64,000 nt of DNA from Telopea speciosissima (GCF_018873765.1 NC_057924.1:11247001-11311000), one strand, 5' to 3'. Shown: positions 23,353 through 34,589, counted from the stretch's first letter. Program-made: numbers and translations. Notes: generated from the sequence alone by a model not told the origin.

Positions 23353-23635
23353 TGTTGGAATATGGGTATTTGGGTATTACGTGTGACATGGGTCGATCCA
23401 TGATATAAGATCGACCCATGGGGTGTTATTTCTATTTTAGTTATTTTCCCTTTCCTAGTTCTATTCTAGCTCTATTTAACTAGTTAGAATTAGAGTTATA
23501 TTTGGGTTGTGCCACTGTTCACGTGAACAGTGTCGTGAACAGTGTTTCCCTTTGTAATCTCTTTTATTATTATTATTATAAATAGAGAGCTTGACTGATC
23601 TCATTGATCAATCAAGCCATTCACTAATTTCTACA
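23353..23635 (+). repeat. Copia-1 3' LTR
   Basis: 283 bp; identical to the 5' LTR except one T/C difference in ccctttt/ctag. The length is exactly equal. Confidence 0.95.
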
Positions 23636-24079
23636 ATATAGAACCCAACCCTAGACTTATTCCTAATAAAACAAGCTTATTTCGGTGATGAATCTGCATC
23701 AAAACCCGAGGTCAAAACCCTAAGGTTGGGGTTGCTATAGGACCACCCAATCTCTAAAAACCCTACTAGAGACAAATCCCAGTTCGGGCCCGGTTCTCAC
23801 TTCTCAGTCTAGATGACCAGATTGATCAAGCCAGTTCAGCTATGAATCTCATCAAAGGGTGAATTCTTTCACATGACAAATCAAATGGGACCCAAATTTT
23901 TTGAATTAGTGGAGCCTCAAATCCCTGTCCACATATCGAATTTCAACTGAAAGAGAGTTTGGCAAGTGGAAAAATACAGCTGTGAGAAATCCAAGACTAA
24001 GGGAGAGTATACAATATTGGTCGGTGTACTATAGGTGTGCATGGACATACATGGGGAGGTATTTAATTGAATTTGAATA

Positions 24080-24437
24080 CAAGATTGTCAAGGTGACTAG
24101 GCAACCAAGGCGTTGGAGGGGTGTCTAGGCGATACGGTGCTCGCCTAGGCATCGTCAAGGTGCCCTTGACATGTAGTTTATGACTATGTATAGTATAGCA
24201 ATGACAATTTTATATAATTAATGCTTATATGAAACATAGAAGCTATATCAATGCAATATGGTATAAGTATGCTAGTAATAACTTAATATGAGAAAACTAA
24301 CATATAATGTAAGCATGTTATCAAAAAACAAAGCAATAACATAACTCAATTTAAACTCGTGAAGTGTCAACAAGGCATGATGTTGCCTTGGACCCAAGAA
24401 AGAGCCTGGACGCCTAGGCCACACGTTGCCAACTATG
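24080..24437. mobile_element. hAT-type element, 358 bp
   Basis: Perfect 8-bp target duplication tttgaata (24072-24079 and 24438-24445). Ends CAAGATTGTCAAGGTGAC and, in reverse, CATAGTTGGCAACGTGTG belong to the same family as the 94-bp copy at 28729. Lies in SCAMP intron 11. Confidence 0.8.
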
Positions 24438-24445
24438 TTTGAATA

Positions 24446-24861
24446 TGAAATTTAAGACATGGCTACTTCAAACCATGTCCTTTCTATTCAATGCTCGGAA
24501 TAGAACACCATCTGCCCATGGGGAACAACAATGGTGGATCATGTTGAGAGGATCCTTAACAAAGGTCCATGCATTGATTTTGGTGTTTTTGGTCTTATTT
24601 AAGTATGTAAGTATGTGATCATTGGTCTACCTTAAGAACAAAAGGTCCTAAGATTCCTAATTTTAGAGGTTGAGATTAGCTCGTGCTGGCTCAAAACACA
24701 TGCCAAGCCCAAACGTCAAAAAAGCTAGACTTTTGGGAGAGAGGGAATGAGGGCGGGGGGAGGTGTTGGAGAGAGAGGATAACCCTTCCTCCCCCAGTTT
24801 ACCAAAGCAATTTAGGCAATTATCATTTTCACTAGTTTATTAGAGTTTTGACACATCCAAA
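24446..24861 (-). other. SCAMP intron 11, nothing recognised
   Basis: No gene or defined repeat; purine-rich patch at 24740-24780. Confidence 0.4.
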
Positions 24862-25051
24862 GAATGTGCAATGTTTCACACAAAGAAGGTCAACAATGTG
24901 TTAGGTAAATACAGAAAACTCTACTAGCAAGCTAAACTGCTTGACAATTGATAATTGAATGTGCAATGTTTCACACAAAGAAGGTCAACAATGTGTTAGG
25001 TAAATACAGAAAACTCTACTAGCAAGCTAAACTGCTTGACAATTGATAATT
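24862..25051. repeat. 95-bp perfect tandem duplication in SCAMP intron 11
   Basis: Two identical 95-base copies (24862-24956 and 24957-25051), starting gaatgtgcaatgtttcacac. The second ends 60 bases from the donor site of exon 11. Perfect identity implies a recent event or an assembly duplication. Confidence 0.95.
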
Positions 25052-25111
25052 GAACTACAATTGATATAACTAAAGGCAAAAAAAATAAACTACAAATAAG
25101 CATTAACTTAC

Positions 25112-25160
25112 CCCAACCAAAGCATTGTCGCCGAGAAGAGAAATTGCTGGCAAGATACCT
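25112..25160 (-). CDS. SCAMP: SCAMP exon 11
   Basis: Acceptor ...tttgaacag, donor gtaagt. Encodes (T)GILPAISLLGDNALVG, the loop before span 4. Completes the Thr codon split with exon 10. Confidence 0.93.
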
Positions 25161-26482
25161 CTGTTCAAAGCACATCAGATAAACATCATCAGCAATCTAG
25201 CAAAGAAAATAATGGCAGAGGCTAGAGACAAAAACACATGGTAGATAGAAGGGGGGTTGCATCTTTAGTGTGAAACAAGCAGGTTAAAGACTTCACTTAC
25301 CAAAATCCAGGACATAGTTATTGGACAAATTTTGACATTTGACATTTAACACAGTGATACCATGCTTCTAAATAGATATCATTCTCAATACTACTATCTT
25401 CAGGAATTCCAAGGAAGTTCTACACAGTTTCTTCTTGTAAAATTCACTAGATATACCACAAAAATATGTTTGTTTTATGAGAGGCGAAGTGACACCACCG
25501 AAGGTGTCAAATGAATTAGTAAACTGACTTTAAATACACTCGTTTCCATATTATAGCACATCCTCTTAGGGGTAAAAATGGTCATTTGGTCAAAACCCTA
25601 AACAAGGAGCCATGAACAGTGAAATCTTGCAAGAAAATATTAAAGGCGCCAGAATCTCCATGAAGCGTGAACTGAACCTTGAACTTCCACGAACCATGAA
25701 ATCAACCGTCTCCTCCATTCCAGCCATTTTTTTCTGGCAACCTTAAACCATAATCTGTGAAACCTTAAACTTGAACACAAAATCTAAATCTCTCCTTCAA
25801 ATGGATGAACCCTATGTGTGAATGCAGAACTTGAACACTGTTGATGCTGCAGAACTTGTGGTCTGCTGTAGCCGCCAATGTCACCATCTAATTGCAGAGA
25901 TGAGGAGAGCTGAGGGTTGAGTTGCAGAGATCGCGGAAGGCAGTTTCATGCGAGAGAGAAGGGGAAGATAATGAATTACAAAGTTCTACCCGTTTCACTA
26001 AAAAAAACAGTTTGTAATATGCATAGGAAGGCAGAAAAGTCAGGTTACAAATGATTTGACACTCCTTTCCCCCCCCCCCCTCCCACAGGGTGTGGCTAAG
26101 ATATTTCCTTGTTTTATATCCTTTGAATGGGAACAACAGATACTCATGGAAGCACAAATGCTGTATCCAATGCAGATGTATTTTATTGTGTCAGCATAAG
26201 TAAATATGCATATTCAAGTTTTGCTACGGCCTTGACACATAAAAATGAATACACAACTGTAGCAGGTCCAACTGCAAATTAAACCTGCCCTCCTATTTGT
26301 TAACTTCTTTGAGCACTTACTGCATCTACAGTATGAATCTGAAACATATAAAAGACAAATCCTAATCTAAGCCAAAACTCAAAAGTAGTATTTGAATCTA
26401 AACAATCTCAACAAGAACTTAGTTTAAGCTAAAAGTAGTTTCGTATCCAAAAAGCAAGACAATACTATGAACAGGAACTTAC
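25161..26482 (-). other. SCAMP intron 10, 1.3 kb, nothing recognised
   Basis: Non-coding; a C run lies near 26071-26080. No transposon ends were identified. Confidence 0.4.
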
Positions 26483-26550
26483 GTAAGAGAATTCCCCTTG
26501 AAAATAATAGGAGGGGCAACTGCAGAAAATATGCAAAATCCAATGTGAAT
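26483..26550 (-). CDS. SCAMP: SCAMP exon 10, second half of transmembrane span 3
   Basis: Acceptor ...ctggtacag, donor gtaagt. Encodes IHIGFCIFSAVAPPIIFKG then NSL and the first two bases of a Thr codon. The VAPPIIFKG block is highly conserved in SCAMPs. Confidence 0.94.
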
Positions 26551-26650
26551 CTGTACCAGAAAAACAAAGGAAAACAAGTTAGGACCCCTTCCATGTCCTG
26601 TTCAATGCAGAAATATGATGTACAATAACAAATTAGAGAAAATTTTCTAC

Positions 26651-26696
26651 CAAGTAAAACAGGAAAAACCTCCCATACTTCAATGCACTTTCAGTC
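26651..26696 (-). CDS. SCAMP: SCAMP exon 9, start of transmembrane span 3
   Basis: Acceptor ...ttttgtcag, donor gtagaa. Encodes (R)TESALKYGRFFLFYL. Plant SCAMPs usually read FGWFF here, so Arg replaces a membrane-face Trp (AGG for TGG). A 46-base micro-exon; introns of 100 and 493 bases flank it. Confidence 0.9.
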
Positions 26697-27189
26697 CTGA
26701 CAAAATAGAAAAGCAGGGCAGCAATGTGATTACATAACACAGCATTGTGAGTGGAAACTCAAATCAGAACAGAAGATGAGATGCAGAGATTTAGGATCTT
26801 GTCGATGGGCAGTTCAAATAGAACGAAATTACGGACCATAAATAAGTTTTGATGTGCCAAAAGAAAAGCAGGTACAGTACTGTTAGATCCTCATGCATTT
26901 CACCAAGGAAAAAGCACCCAAAATCTACCTAGTTGGATAGTAGTTAGTGATCAGATCTTCACACTAGTGAATTATCCTCAGGATCCTTACCTAACAACCT
27001 AAAAAGACATGCCACAAATAATAATGGTTATGATCATCAGATTGGTTAGTCCGTCAGTCAGAAAGTTTATAGGACAACCAATGATAGGTCCTACTCAGGT
27101 CACAAGTCTGTTAACTCTACAGCATACCCTTATAGTGAACACATTTAACATCAAGAGATAAGTCTGCAATAATCAAAGAAAAGAAGTAC

Positions 27190-27283
27190 CTCGAAGCACG
27201 ATAAAGAGGACGGTACCACAGTACATAAGCTCCTGGCACTCCTGATATAAAATATATAATGGCAAGGAGCCAGATAGTCACAC
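27190..27283 (-). CDS. SCAMP: SCAMP exon 8, transmembrane span 2 and conserved loop
   Basis: Acceptor ...tgttttag, donor gtactt. Encodes [19 protein letters not shown] then [11 protein letters not shown]. The WYRPxYxA loop corresponds to the SCAMP E-peptide implicated in membrane fusion in animals. Confidence 0.95.
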
Positions 27284-27423
27284 CTAAAACACCAGATGTG
27301 ATGTTATAAATGATCATGCAATATAGAATACTGGATTAGATCCAAATCAAATGCTCTGAAGAGATTAGATGTATCAAGACATGGGAAGTAAATATGAAGG
27401 TAGATACTCTTTTTCAAACTAAC

Positions 27424-27486
27424 CTTCTCCTTTGATCCATGCTGTGGTAACTGCTACAATATTCCATAATAGACATACTACCAACC
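27424..27486 (-). CDS. SCAMP: SCAMP exon 7, transmembrane span 1
   Basis: Acceptor ...aacttgcag, donor gttagt. Encodes LVVCLLWNIVAVTTAWIKGE with split Gly codons at both ends. Confidence 0.94.
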
Positions 27487-28728
27487 CTGCAAGTTCAAAA
27501 ATTGTAAATTACCTAAGTCTAATAAAGCTTTAACAACTGAAAGGTACACAGAACACAGTATGTTTAGATGTTAGAACTTCTATAAACACAAAACAATTAA
27601 GGGATCACATAAAGACAATTAACAAAAAACATCTTAGAAGTAACATTAACAATTTAAGACGACAACCTCATGGTGAAATGTGATCAACTTCCCACTCCCA
27701 CCCACACACACACACACACAACTGACAGAAGAGAAAGACCACCCACAGCAGAAAAGCAAGAAAGGTTCTAAAAATATCAGTATAAAAGGATCTTAGAGAA
27801 AAGGAACTGAAGGCAGGGTTCAAGTGAGTGAGAGAACTACCATCACCATAGTACTCTCAAAAACCTGAGTTCAGAAAAGATCTCTTAGAAAAAGTATTTT
27901 GTTTTCTTTCTCGCCTCCAACTGCTTCATAAAACAGTTTATAACTTCTTCCAAAGGGCTTACCTCTTTTTCTAAGAGGTCCCTATCTGCCAAAAAGATTC
28001 TATTGATGGGTGTTTGTACAGTACCAACAATGGAATGAAAACCATTGCTAATGTAATTATCGAATTCTATAACCTTTCATGTAGACTCATTTTGTTTCTA
28101 TGGCACATAATCTAAATTTGGAAGAACTTTTAATTGTTCTAGCCATTGTAAAAATTATTTCTAAATATAGAACATTTCATAATTCAGCTGTAAGATATTT
28201 ACCCAAATAACTGGTCGAATTTGAAAGCTTCTAATCCACAAATATAGTGCACATTATTGGCATAGCTTCATCACTGTAATAGTGCAACAACGCCTAAATT
28301 TCTACTAATGATGTATGAAATTACATTTCCTAAGCTACAAGCCTACAATATGGGCATGCAGTTTTACAGATTCCAAAAATTCAAGTCAACAATTTGATGC
28401 AACAAACATGACTAGAAGACTAGAACAAACCCAAGGAGGGGGGGGGGGAGAGAAGAACAATTACATCTGATCAAAATAATATATATGTATAACCATGTCT
28501 CATGAACCATTATATAAAGGCAAAAGTGCTTTTAAGCTGCCCCCTAGAAAGGGCTTCCCATGCGACCCTAATGATTGTTCTTCCACGCAGACAGAAGATG
28601 TAGCATAGTAAGAACACGGTCTAGATTAGCCACATGGCAGAATTTCAAATGCAAATTCAATCAAATACCCTCTCATGTATTGGCATGCATCCCCATGTAT
28701 ATTTGTGCACACCTATGGTACTCCAACC
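27487..28728 (-). other. SCAMP intron 6, first part, nothing recognised
   Basis: Non-coding. Contains a CA microsatellite near 27700-27720 and a G run near 28438-28449. Confidence 0.4.
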
Positions 28729-28822
28729 CATAGTTGTCAAGGCGTCGCCTTGGACGCCTTGGTCACCTTGATTATGGATCCTCTCCAATGCCTTGGGTGG
28801 CCTAGACGCCGTGACAACTATG
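28729..28822. mobile_element. hAT-type MITE, 94 bp
   Basis: Perfect 8-bp target duplication ctccaacc (28721-28728 and 28823-28830). Ends CATAGTTGTCAAGGCGTC and, in reverse, CATAGTTGTCACGGCGTC differ at one base. It is the smallest member of the family that includes 24080-24437. Confidence 0.88.
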
Positions 28823-29220
28823 CTCCAACCGCTATTTTGGACTCTCCAACCACCGAGAATTTTTCAAAGCTCTATTTTGCCACTTGGAAAACTCCGTTTG
28901 GGATGAAATTTGACATGTGAGCAGGGACCTTGGGGTCTACCTGCCCAAAAATATTGGGTCCATCCACCTGCCACGTGGCAGATATTCAGAAAACCTGAGG
29001 GTTTTGGACAGTATCACAACAAGATATTGTGGAGCTACTTTTCAATTCAAATATCTTGCTGATTTTCGTTGTACAACCAAATAAATTGGAAAACAACCAC
29101 ACCAATATAACAGTAATCCGTACATCATAAAAACAAACTATTGCATACAAGTATCTCTCCATCGTTTAAGCCATAATTCTAGTAACACAAGAACCATGAA
29201 ATACAATAGAGCTTACACAC

Positions 29221-29343
29221 CTAACCATGTCATGAATGCAACATACTGCAGCCTTTGCAGGTGGATTGGTATTTCATTTGCTATATCATGGTGAATAATG
29301 GGGAAAAATGGAGGCCAATTTTTCTCCTCTAAGACAATACCAG
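29221..29343 (-). CDS. SCAMP: SCAMP exon 6
   Basis: Acceptor ...gtttggcag, donor gtgtgt. Encodes [20 protein letters not shown] then [20 protein letters not shown]. The [13 protein letters not shown] block before span 1 is a SCAMP hallmark. Confidence 0.96.
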
Positions 29344-29462
29344 CTGCCAAACAAAACAGTTTAGTCAATATAAAAGATTACACAGATTAACGTAGCTCTG
29401 TAGTACATAAGGAATGGCACCAACATATAAGTAGTATGATTATATAACAGAAATGTTAGTAC

Positions 29463-29496
29463 CTCGATCTGCAGCATCTTCCCTCCTTTTCAGTTC
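29463..29496 (-). CDS. SCAMP: SCAMP exon 5, end of coiled coil
   Basis: Acceptor ...gctttatag, donor gtacta. A 34-base micro-exon encoding ELKRREDAADR and the first base of the next Ala codon. Confidence 0.92.
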
Positions 29497-31509
29497 CTAT
29501 AAAGCATCAAGAAGGCTGATTAGAAGTTGAAAGGATGAATTACATTAACCAAAGACGAGCAAGAGAAGTTACAAACAAACTTAGATTTTAACTATCCATA
29601 AAATTGATGGAACAGATGATTGATGATAAAGAAAATGAAATGAAAACATACATGTGTAATACTTCACAGGATGGTTTCTAAATGTGAACATCAGCAGCAA
29701 AAGTGCAAAACATCTATCCCATATAATAGCCAACATGCAGCAGATTATCAAATTTTTTTACAGAGAAATCATCAAGTCAATTGTCAAATGCATCATGAAT
29801 CTCGAACATTTATGAATACATATGAATAATTTAAATACAGATTACTGCTGCAAAATTCTCATTGAACCCAAGATTTAGATTATTCTAAAGTCTAAACCAT
29901 CACTGCCCTGATATTTGATTATATATAAGCTCATGAAAGAACCTTAATGACTAAGGGGCTATAGATATTTCATAAGTTTGAGATTTTATGTGTTACAGGA
30001 AGGGAAATCAATTATTAAATAGGTGCTAATCATAAGAACCACACATGCCGAGCTCAATATGGTACTGTACATTTGTAGTTTCCGAGATCCCACGATGCAA
30101 TCCAGGGATCGAAAACCCTGGTTCGGATTGTTTATGGGCCCACCCAAGTGTTAAACAACTGAAACAACGAAGCTGATGGCAGTTCTGTAATTAACCAGAG
30201 TTTTTAAGGTCTAGTTAGGAAGATAAAGAGGGAAGGGATAAGAGAAAGAAAGAAGGGCATTTTTGGAAGAAGGAAATAACGAGTTTTAATATCTATCGCA
30301 AGGGATTTTCTTCAACCTCAGTACCTCACTATAGCAAACTTTCTACTTCGATGAAGAAATCTTGCTCATACGATCTCCAATGGAAGTGAGGTTTCAGAGG
30401 TAGGTTCTTACTTCATAATACTCTCATCAACAACAACTAGTAAGCCAAATCACTGACTGAATAAGGAGTATTGAGTTTCTAAACTAGATTTGGCGGTAGA
30501 ACCGACATTCAAAGTATCAGTATCAGGTATCGTATTGGAAGAGTGATTTTAAGAGACATATAATATTGTATCGAAGAGATGCAAGATATGCTATATATGT
30601 GAGAAAATGGTCAAGAAACACATGGAAATGCTTAGGATATATGCAACTATGCAAGCATAAAACACTATAAATAAGTAATATGTAAAATATATCATGTATA
30701 AAAAGGAAAAAAAAGTATATAAAGGATGAGGTTTCTTACATGTACGAATACCTTTTTTAGGGTATCATATCAGTACCTTAAAAATAAGATATGTATCGGT
30801 TAGTATTGGTAGATACAGAAGGATAATCAAAACCCTGAATTCTGAAAGGGACTTTTGGACCTGAGCTCCTAGTGTTTGAATCGCCTTGTGGAGGAATCTT
30901 ATTCCCCGAATTGGAGAGAGAAAGAAGAAGGATCGAAGTTAGATGGACTATGTAGAGCTTCAAGTGTTGCCCAGAAACACAGACCACCATAAAGAACTAA
31001 CTCAAACTCAATTTCATTCCATATTCCAACCCTGGAAAACCGATGGTTACATTGCTGCAGCCCTTACTTAACAGCTCGAGCTTTTGGGATAAGCAGTTGT
31101 AGCATTATCCTCTCTGATCCAATTGGCAGGGCAGATTTGAATACAGCTCACAGCTGAACTAAGTCTTGTTCAAAGGCTGTCTGTTTATGATTTACAGTCA
31201 ATACTGACTTGATGGTGGAAGGGGATTCAGCTTCGATTAGTAGATGGGCAACTTAGGATTGCAGCCCTCAAGGGGTCAAACTTCATATATAATCTTTGCA
31301 GTAGCAGCCTATAGATTTTTTATGCAATGAAATAAATAATGATTAAAACAAATTTTTTTCTTTTTTCTTTTTTGGGGGTGGGGGGGAGGGAGAGGAGGAG
31401 GGAACCATAAAGATGTCGAGGATAAATGTTTACACATGCAAGTTACAGTGATACATGGTAAATTCCTATTATACTGAACTCAGAAAATCCTCATTCCAAC
31501 TAATAAAGG
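29497..31509 (-). other. SCAMP intron 4, first part
   Basis: No gene. The block 30500-30830 is rich in GTATC/GATAC words like the interior of the hAT MITE at 3206 and may be a decayed relative, but its ends cannot be fixed. An A/G-rich tract lies at 30215-30260. Confidence 0.35.
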
Positions 31510-31630
31510 TAGGTTCAAGTCTGGAAACAGCCTCTCTGCGAAAGCAGGGGTAAGGCTGCGTACATTATGACCCTCCCCAGACCACGTAGTGGCGGGAGCC
31601 TCATGCACTGATTACGCCCTTTTGTTTTTT
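31510..31630 (+). mobile_element. Au-like SINE (3' part)
   Basis: Carries a pol III B box (ggttcaagtct, 31512-31522) followed by words typical of the plant Au SINE family: aaggctgcgtacattatgac, gaccctccccagac, and the terminal cgccctttt. The A box and 5' end are not visible, so the copy is truncated. Confidence 0.7.
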
Positions 31631-33147
31631 AATCTTTTCTTGTTCTTTTGAAAATAAAAAAAGTCAATGATGCAGATCAGCACCAAGGAAGGTACTCTAA
31701 AAACCACCAAAGAAGGAGGAAAACCCCTGACTCAGTAACTCAGCCTTGCATTCTGAGTTAACTCATTCATGGATTCTGTTTTGGGACATTTTCTGGTTCA
31801 AGACTGAACGAGGTCTTCTCCAGATCGTGGGGCTCAGTTAAGTGTTCTGTTTTAATTTATTTTATTGCTTGTAAAGGTTGGATAGTCTTGGTTAAATAGA
31901 ACTCCTTCCCCTTACTTTGGATATGTTTTAATCTTGTGATACACCTATTCTACCTATTTAGTTAAGATAGAGTTTTACTGAGGTGAAACACCAATAGAAG
32001 AATGTTTCCTACATTGCTTTTACTTCTTTTTTCCTATTGTAATTCTGTTTTCAGTTTCTACTTAAATATATAAGGCCTCAGAGCCTCCCCATGTTTTTTA
32101 AGTTGAATAAAGCATAGTTTTGCTTTCATATTCTCTGAGATGAAGTAATCAATTGAAGGTGGGATACCAATAGTGGCTGGTGGGATTCCAAATGAGGCTA
32201 GGTGGGATGCTTAGTCATATCTTCTTCATTCTTCCGTTTATGCAAACAGGTTAGTTCTTAACCTTAATTTCCTGAGCATGTTAGTGGACTAAATTTTATA
32301 ATTTTATTTCATTCTCATTGGGATTTCAGATCTTGTCTTATATTCTGCAATTGCATTTCTTAACTTCAGTTCTTTATTTTCAAAATCCAATCTTTGATCT
32401 GTTTTATGAGTTCCTTCTGCAACTACAACTCTTTGAATTCCTGAGTTTTGAATTGAGTTTTCCAGATCAGAATACATGTTCAGAAATCACATTTGATGTT
32501 CTGTTGATCTCAGTTTTCAAAATTAGATCTTGACAATGATTCAACAGAGTCCTATTCTTATTCAAATTCCTGAACTTAAAGTTTGATCTTTGATTTTGAG
32601 GTCTAGTTTTTGCTGATTGTTTATTTATATTAGTTCTGACTTCTTTTACTTCTTTTTCATCATCCACTGACACTTACATACTGTTCTGAAGTTATCCACC
32701 ATCACTGTTATCGTTTCTCAGTTTTAGAGAGTTCTCTTCAAGTGAGATTCGTCTGTAACCTGGAATCTGACTGTTGGATTGCTTTCCATTTCTGTTAGTC
32801 TATTCCCTAATATAATAGTGTAATCCATTGATTCTGAAGTACGTCTGATAATCAGATCTTGGTTTACTGATTTTCTTTGGTTCTGGTCATTAATTCTTTA
32901 CCGCAGTTCTGGTTTATTATTGTGTATCTGATCCTAAACCTTTACACTTTTAGAAACCCATCAGTGAACTTCATCTAACATGCAAATACTATAACACTTT
33001 AAATTGGATAAGCAAATGACATGACCAAGTATTTAGAGGTCAGCATCAAACCCTGGCTTGTTTTCAGGTAAAACAGATCCAGATATATTGAGATCACTGA
33101 ATCCAGCGAGCAAAGGATTGCTATTGAAGGGACTCAATTAAAACAGT
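31631..33147 (-). other. SCAMP intron 4, middle part, nothing recognised
   Basis: T-rich on the plus strand with no family motif. Could include LTR or MITE remains that I cannot delimit. Confidence 0.35.
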
Positions 33148-33155
33148 GTAATAAG

Positions 33156-34326
33156 CAAGGTTCTAAAACTCGGGTTTCGACAAGGTTTCGATCAGCCAGA
33201 AATTGAGTTCGTCTCGGTTTCGACCATATCTCGGTCGAAACCAGGGATTTTTTCCCATTGATGGGGAAACCAAGGTTTCGACTGTAAAACAAGGTTTTTT
33301 AGACCTGGTTTTTTGCAGGTTGCCTATTTTTCACATTTTAAACACAATCCATGAATTACATTGACAAAAAAATCACTGAAAATAGTACTTGTGGTTATTG
33401 ACCCCAGTTTACTACTGCATTATAAGAGTATTTGTGTCATTAAACTTGGATTGTTGATTACCAATAAAGCGGCGAATACAAGTTTCGTCTGTTCAGTCAA
33501 AAAAGACAATTACAGATAAAGGGTAACTTGGTCATTTCAGACTCCATAATCACTTTCTTCTCCCTTTAAATGCGCTATCTTCCACTTTCCCAGCTCAACC
33601 ACAGGCCCCAAGTCACAGACATGCTTAACATTATTTTAACGTTAAAATAAATCAAAACGAATCCAGAATGGATTTTTTAGTTTTTTTCAGAAAATAAAAG
33701 TATCATAAATCCTCCACAACGGCTATTCTTCTTCTTCTTCTCTCTCTTGCTTTCAATGGGCCAATCAACGGCTAGTTTTCGTGGTTTTTAGCGCTGCAAC
33801 TGTTCATTCTCTGGTTTCACTTTAACTAACCCCATTAAAGAGCAAACAAGAAATAGAAAGTTGGAGAAGCAGCAGAGGAAGAGGTGGGATTGTGGGAAGA
33901 AGGGACTAAGGAGATATGGATTTGAGCTCGTTTGTCACATCGCTTGCGACGTCTTTCGTGATATTTTTGTTTTTGATGCTCTTGTTTGTATTGCTTTCGA
34001 GAAAACAAGGCAACAGTGTTGTACTGTTGTTTACTTTCCGAATCGAATTCTCAAAGGGTTGGAGCCATGGGAAGGGTCGAGGTCGAGAACCCATTTGCTT
34101 GGATTCGAGAAGCGTTGAGCTCCACAGAAGCATAGCCTTGGTTTTGACAGGTTTTGCACTGGTTTCGACCGAAACCATCTGGTTTCGCTCTAAAACCAGT
34201 ACGAAACCGTCGAAACCTGTCGAATTAATGGATTTTTCAAAGTTTAGGTCCAACTCGTCTCGAAACCTGTTGAAACTGAGTTGTCTCGGTGGTTTCGACA
34301 GGTTTCGACCGAGTTTTGATTCCATG
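33156..34326 (+). mobile_element. hAT-type element carrying an ERD4/OSCA3-type gene fragment
   Basis: 1171 bp with a perfect 8-bp target duplication gtaataag (33148-33155 and 34327-34334). Ends CAAGGTTCTAAAACTCGG and, in reverse, CATGGAATCAAAACTCGG; subterminal regions on both sides are packed with ggtttcgac/gtcgaaacc words. The same ends and subterminal text occur in the elements at 48682 and 50285, so this is a family. Between the ends lies a captured host gene piece (33916-34132). No transposase is present, so it would depend on an autonomous relative. Confidence 0.85.
33916..34132 (+). pseudogene. Captured 5' coding fragment of an ERD4-like (OSCA3/CSC1-type) channel gene
   Basis: The ATG at 33916 opens MDLSSFVTSLATSFVIF, LMLLFVLLSRKQGNSVV, and after an 8-base partial duplication near 34020 the adjoining YFPNRILKGLEPWEG and, after another shift near 34090, FAWIREALSSTEA. 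This order matches the N-terminus of ERD4, the dehydration-induced OSCA3-clade membrane protein, including its first transmembrane span. About 75 codons are covered; the rest of the 11-span channel is missing, and two frameshifts rule out a functional product. Flanking sequence just before the ATG may be its captured 5' UTR. It is oriented opposite to SCAMP, in intron 4. Confidence 0.85.
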
Positions 34327-34589
34327 GTAATAAGATGGATTGTGCTATCCAGCACTCCACATTGGGCGATCTGGATAAGTATTTACTGATCCTTGAAAAA
34401 GTGGATATGACCCTCATATGTGATAAACAAACCTAACACATAATTTCATTACAGAAATACCAAAACTAGGGGTAATTCCAATTTGGATGAAAAGTTGAAT
34501 CTCTTAGCAAGATATGTTCAACAAAAGGGGGACAGATTGTTCTACCAGAATGTGAAAAATTTATTCAATGCAATAGTACTGGCATGTAC

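Larger units (their letters stand above)
17690..23635 (+). mobile_element. Copia-1, full-length LTR retrotransposon with broken gag-pol
   Basis: 5946 bp including a 179-bp MITE. LTRs of 283 bp at each end, TG...CA termini, tRNA-Met primer site, polypurine tract, and protein order gag, protease, integrase, reverse transcriptase, RNase H, which is the Copia order. The flanking pentamers gtata (17685-17689) and atata (23636-23640) match at 4 of 5. It lies in SCAMP intron 11, antisense to the gene. The LTRs differ at a single base, implying recent insertion, yet the coding region has several stops and frameshifts. Confidence 0.95.
16150..23854 (-). mobile_element. Older LTR element with very short internal region, host of Copia-1
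   Basis: Read on the minus strand. A long LTR starts near 23854 (TGATGAGATTC...), is split by Copia-1, resumes at 17689 and ends near 16770, where a tRNA-Met-like primer site follows (ttgatatcagagc, 16757-16769). After only about 460 bases, a second copy of the LTR start appears at 16294 (TGATGTAGATTT...) and is cut off near 16150. The two LTR starts share about 140 bases with clear divergence. The LTR holds a TATA box (tatataagg, near 17413) and a 60-bp tandem repeat (17189-17308). No gag-pol is visible in the internal part, suggesting a TRIM/LARD-like non-autonomous element. Ends are approximate. Confidence 0.45.

Noticed and set aside
14094..25160. Separate small gene for exons 11-13
   Set aside because: Phases and protein order continue exactly from exon 10 to exon 13, and the pieces alone have no start codon.
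27117..27317. 66-codon membrane protein gene
   Set aside because: It is SCAMP exon 8 read through into both introns; splice sites and family alignment define 27190-27283.
33916..34389. 157-codon frame with a transmembrane segment as a small membrane protein gene
   Set aside because: The N-terminus is a captured ERD4 fragment and the rest is out-of-frame transposon sequence.
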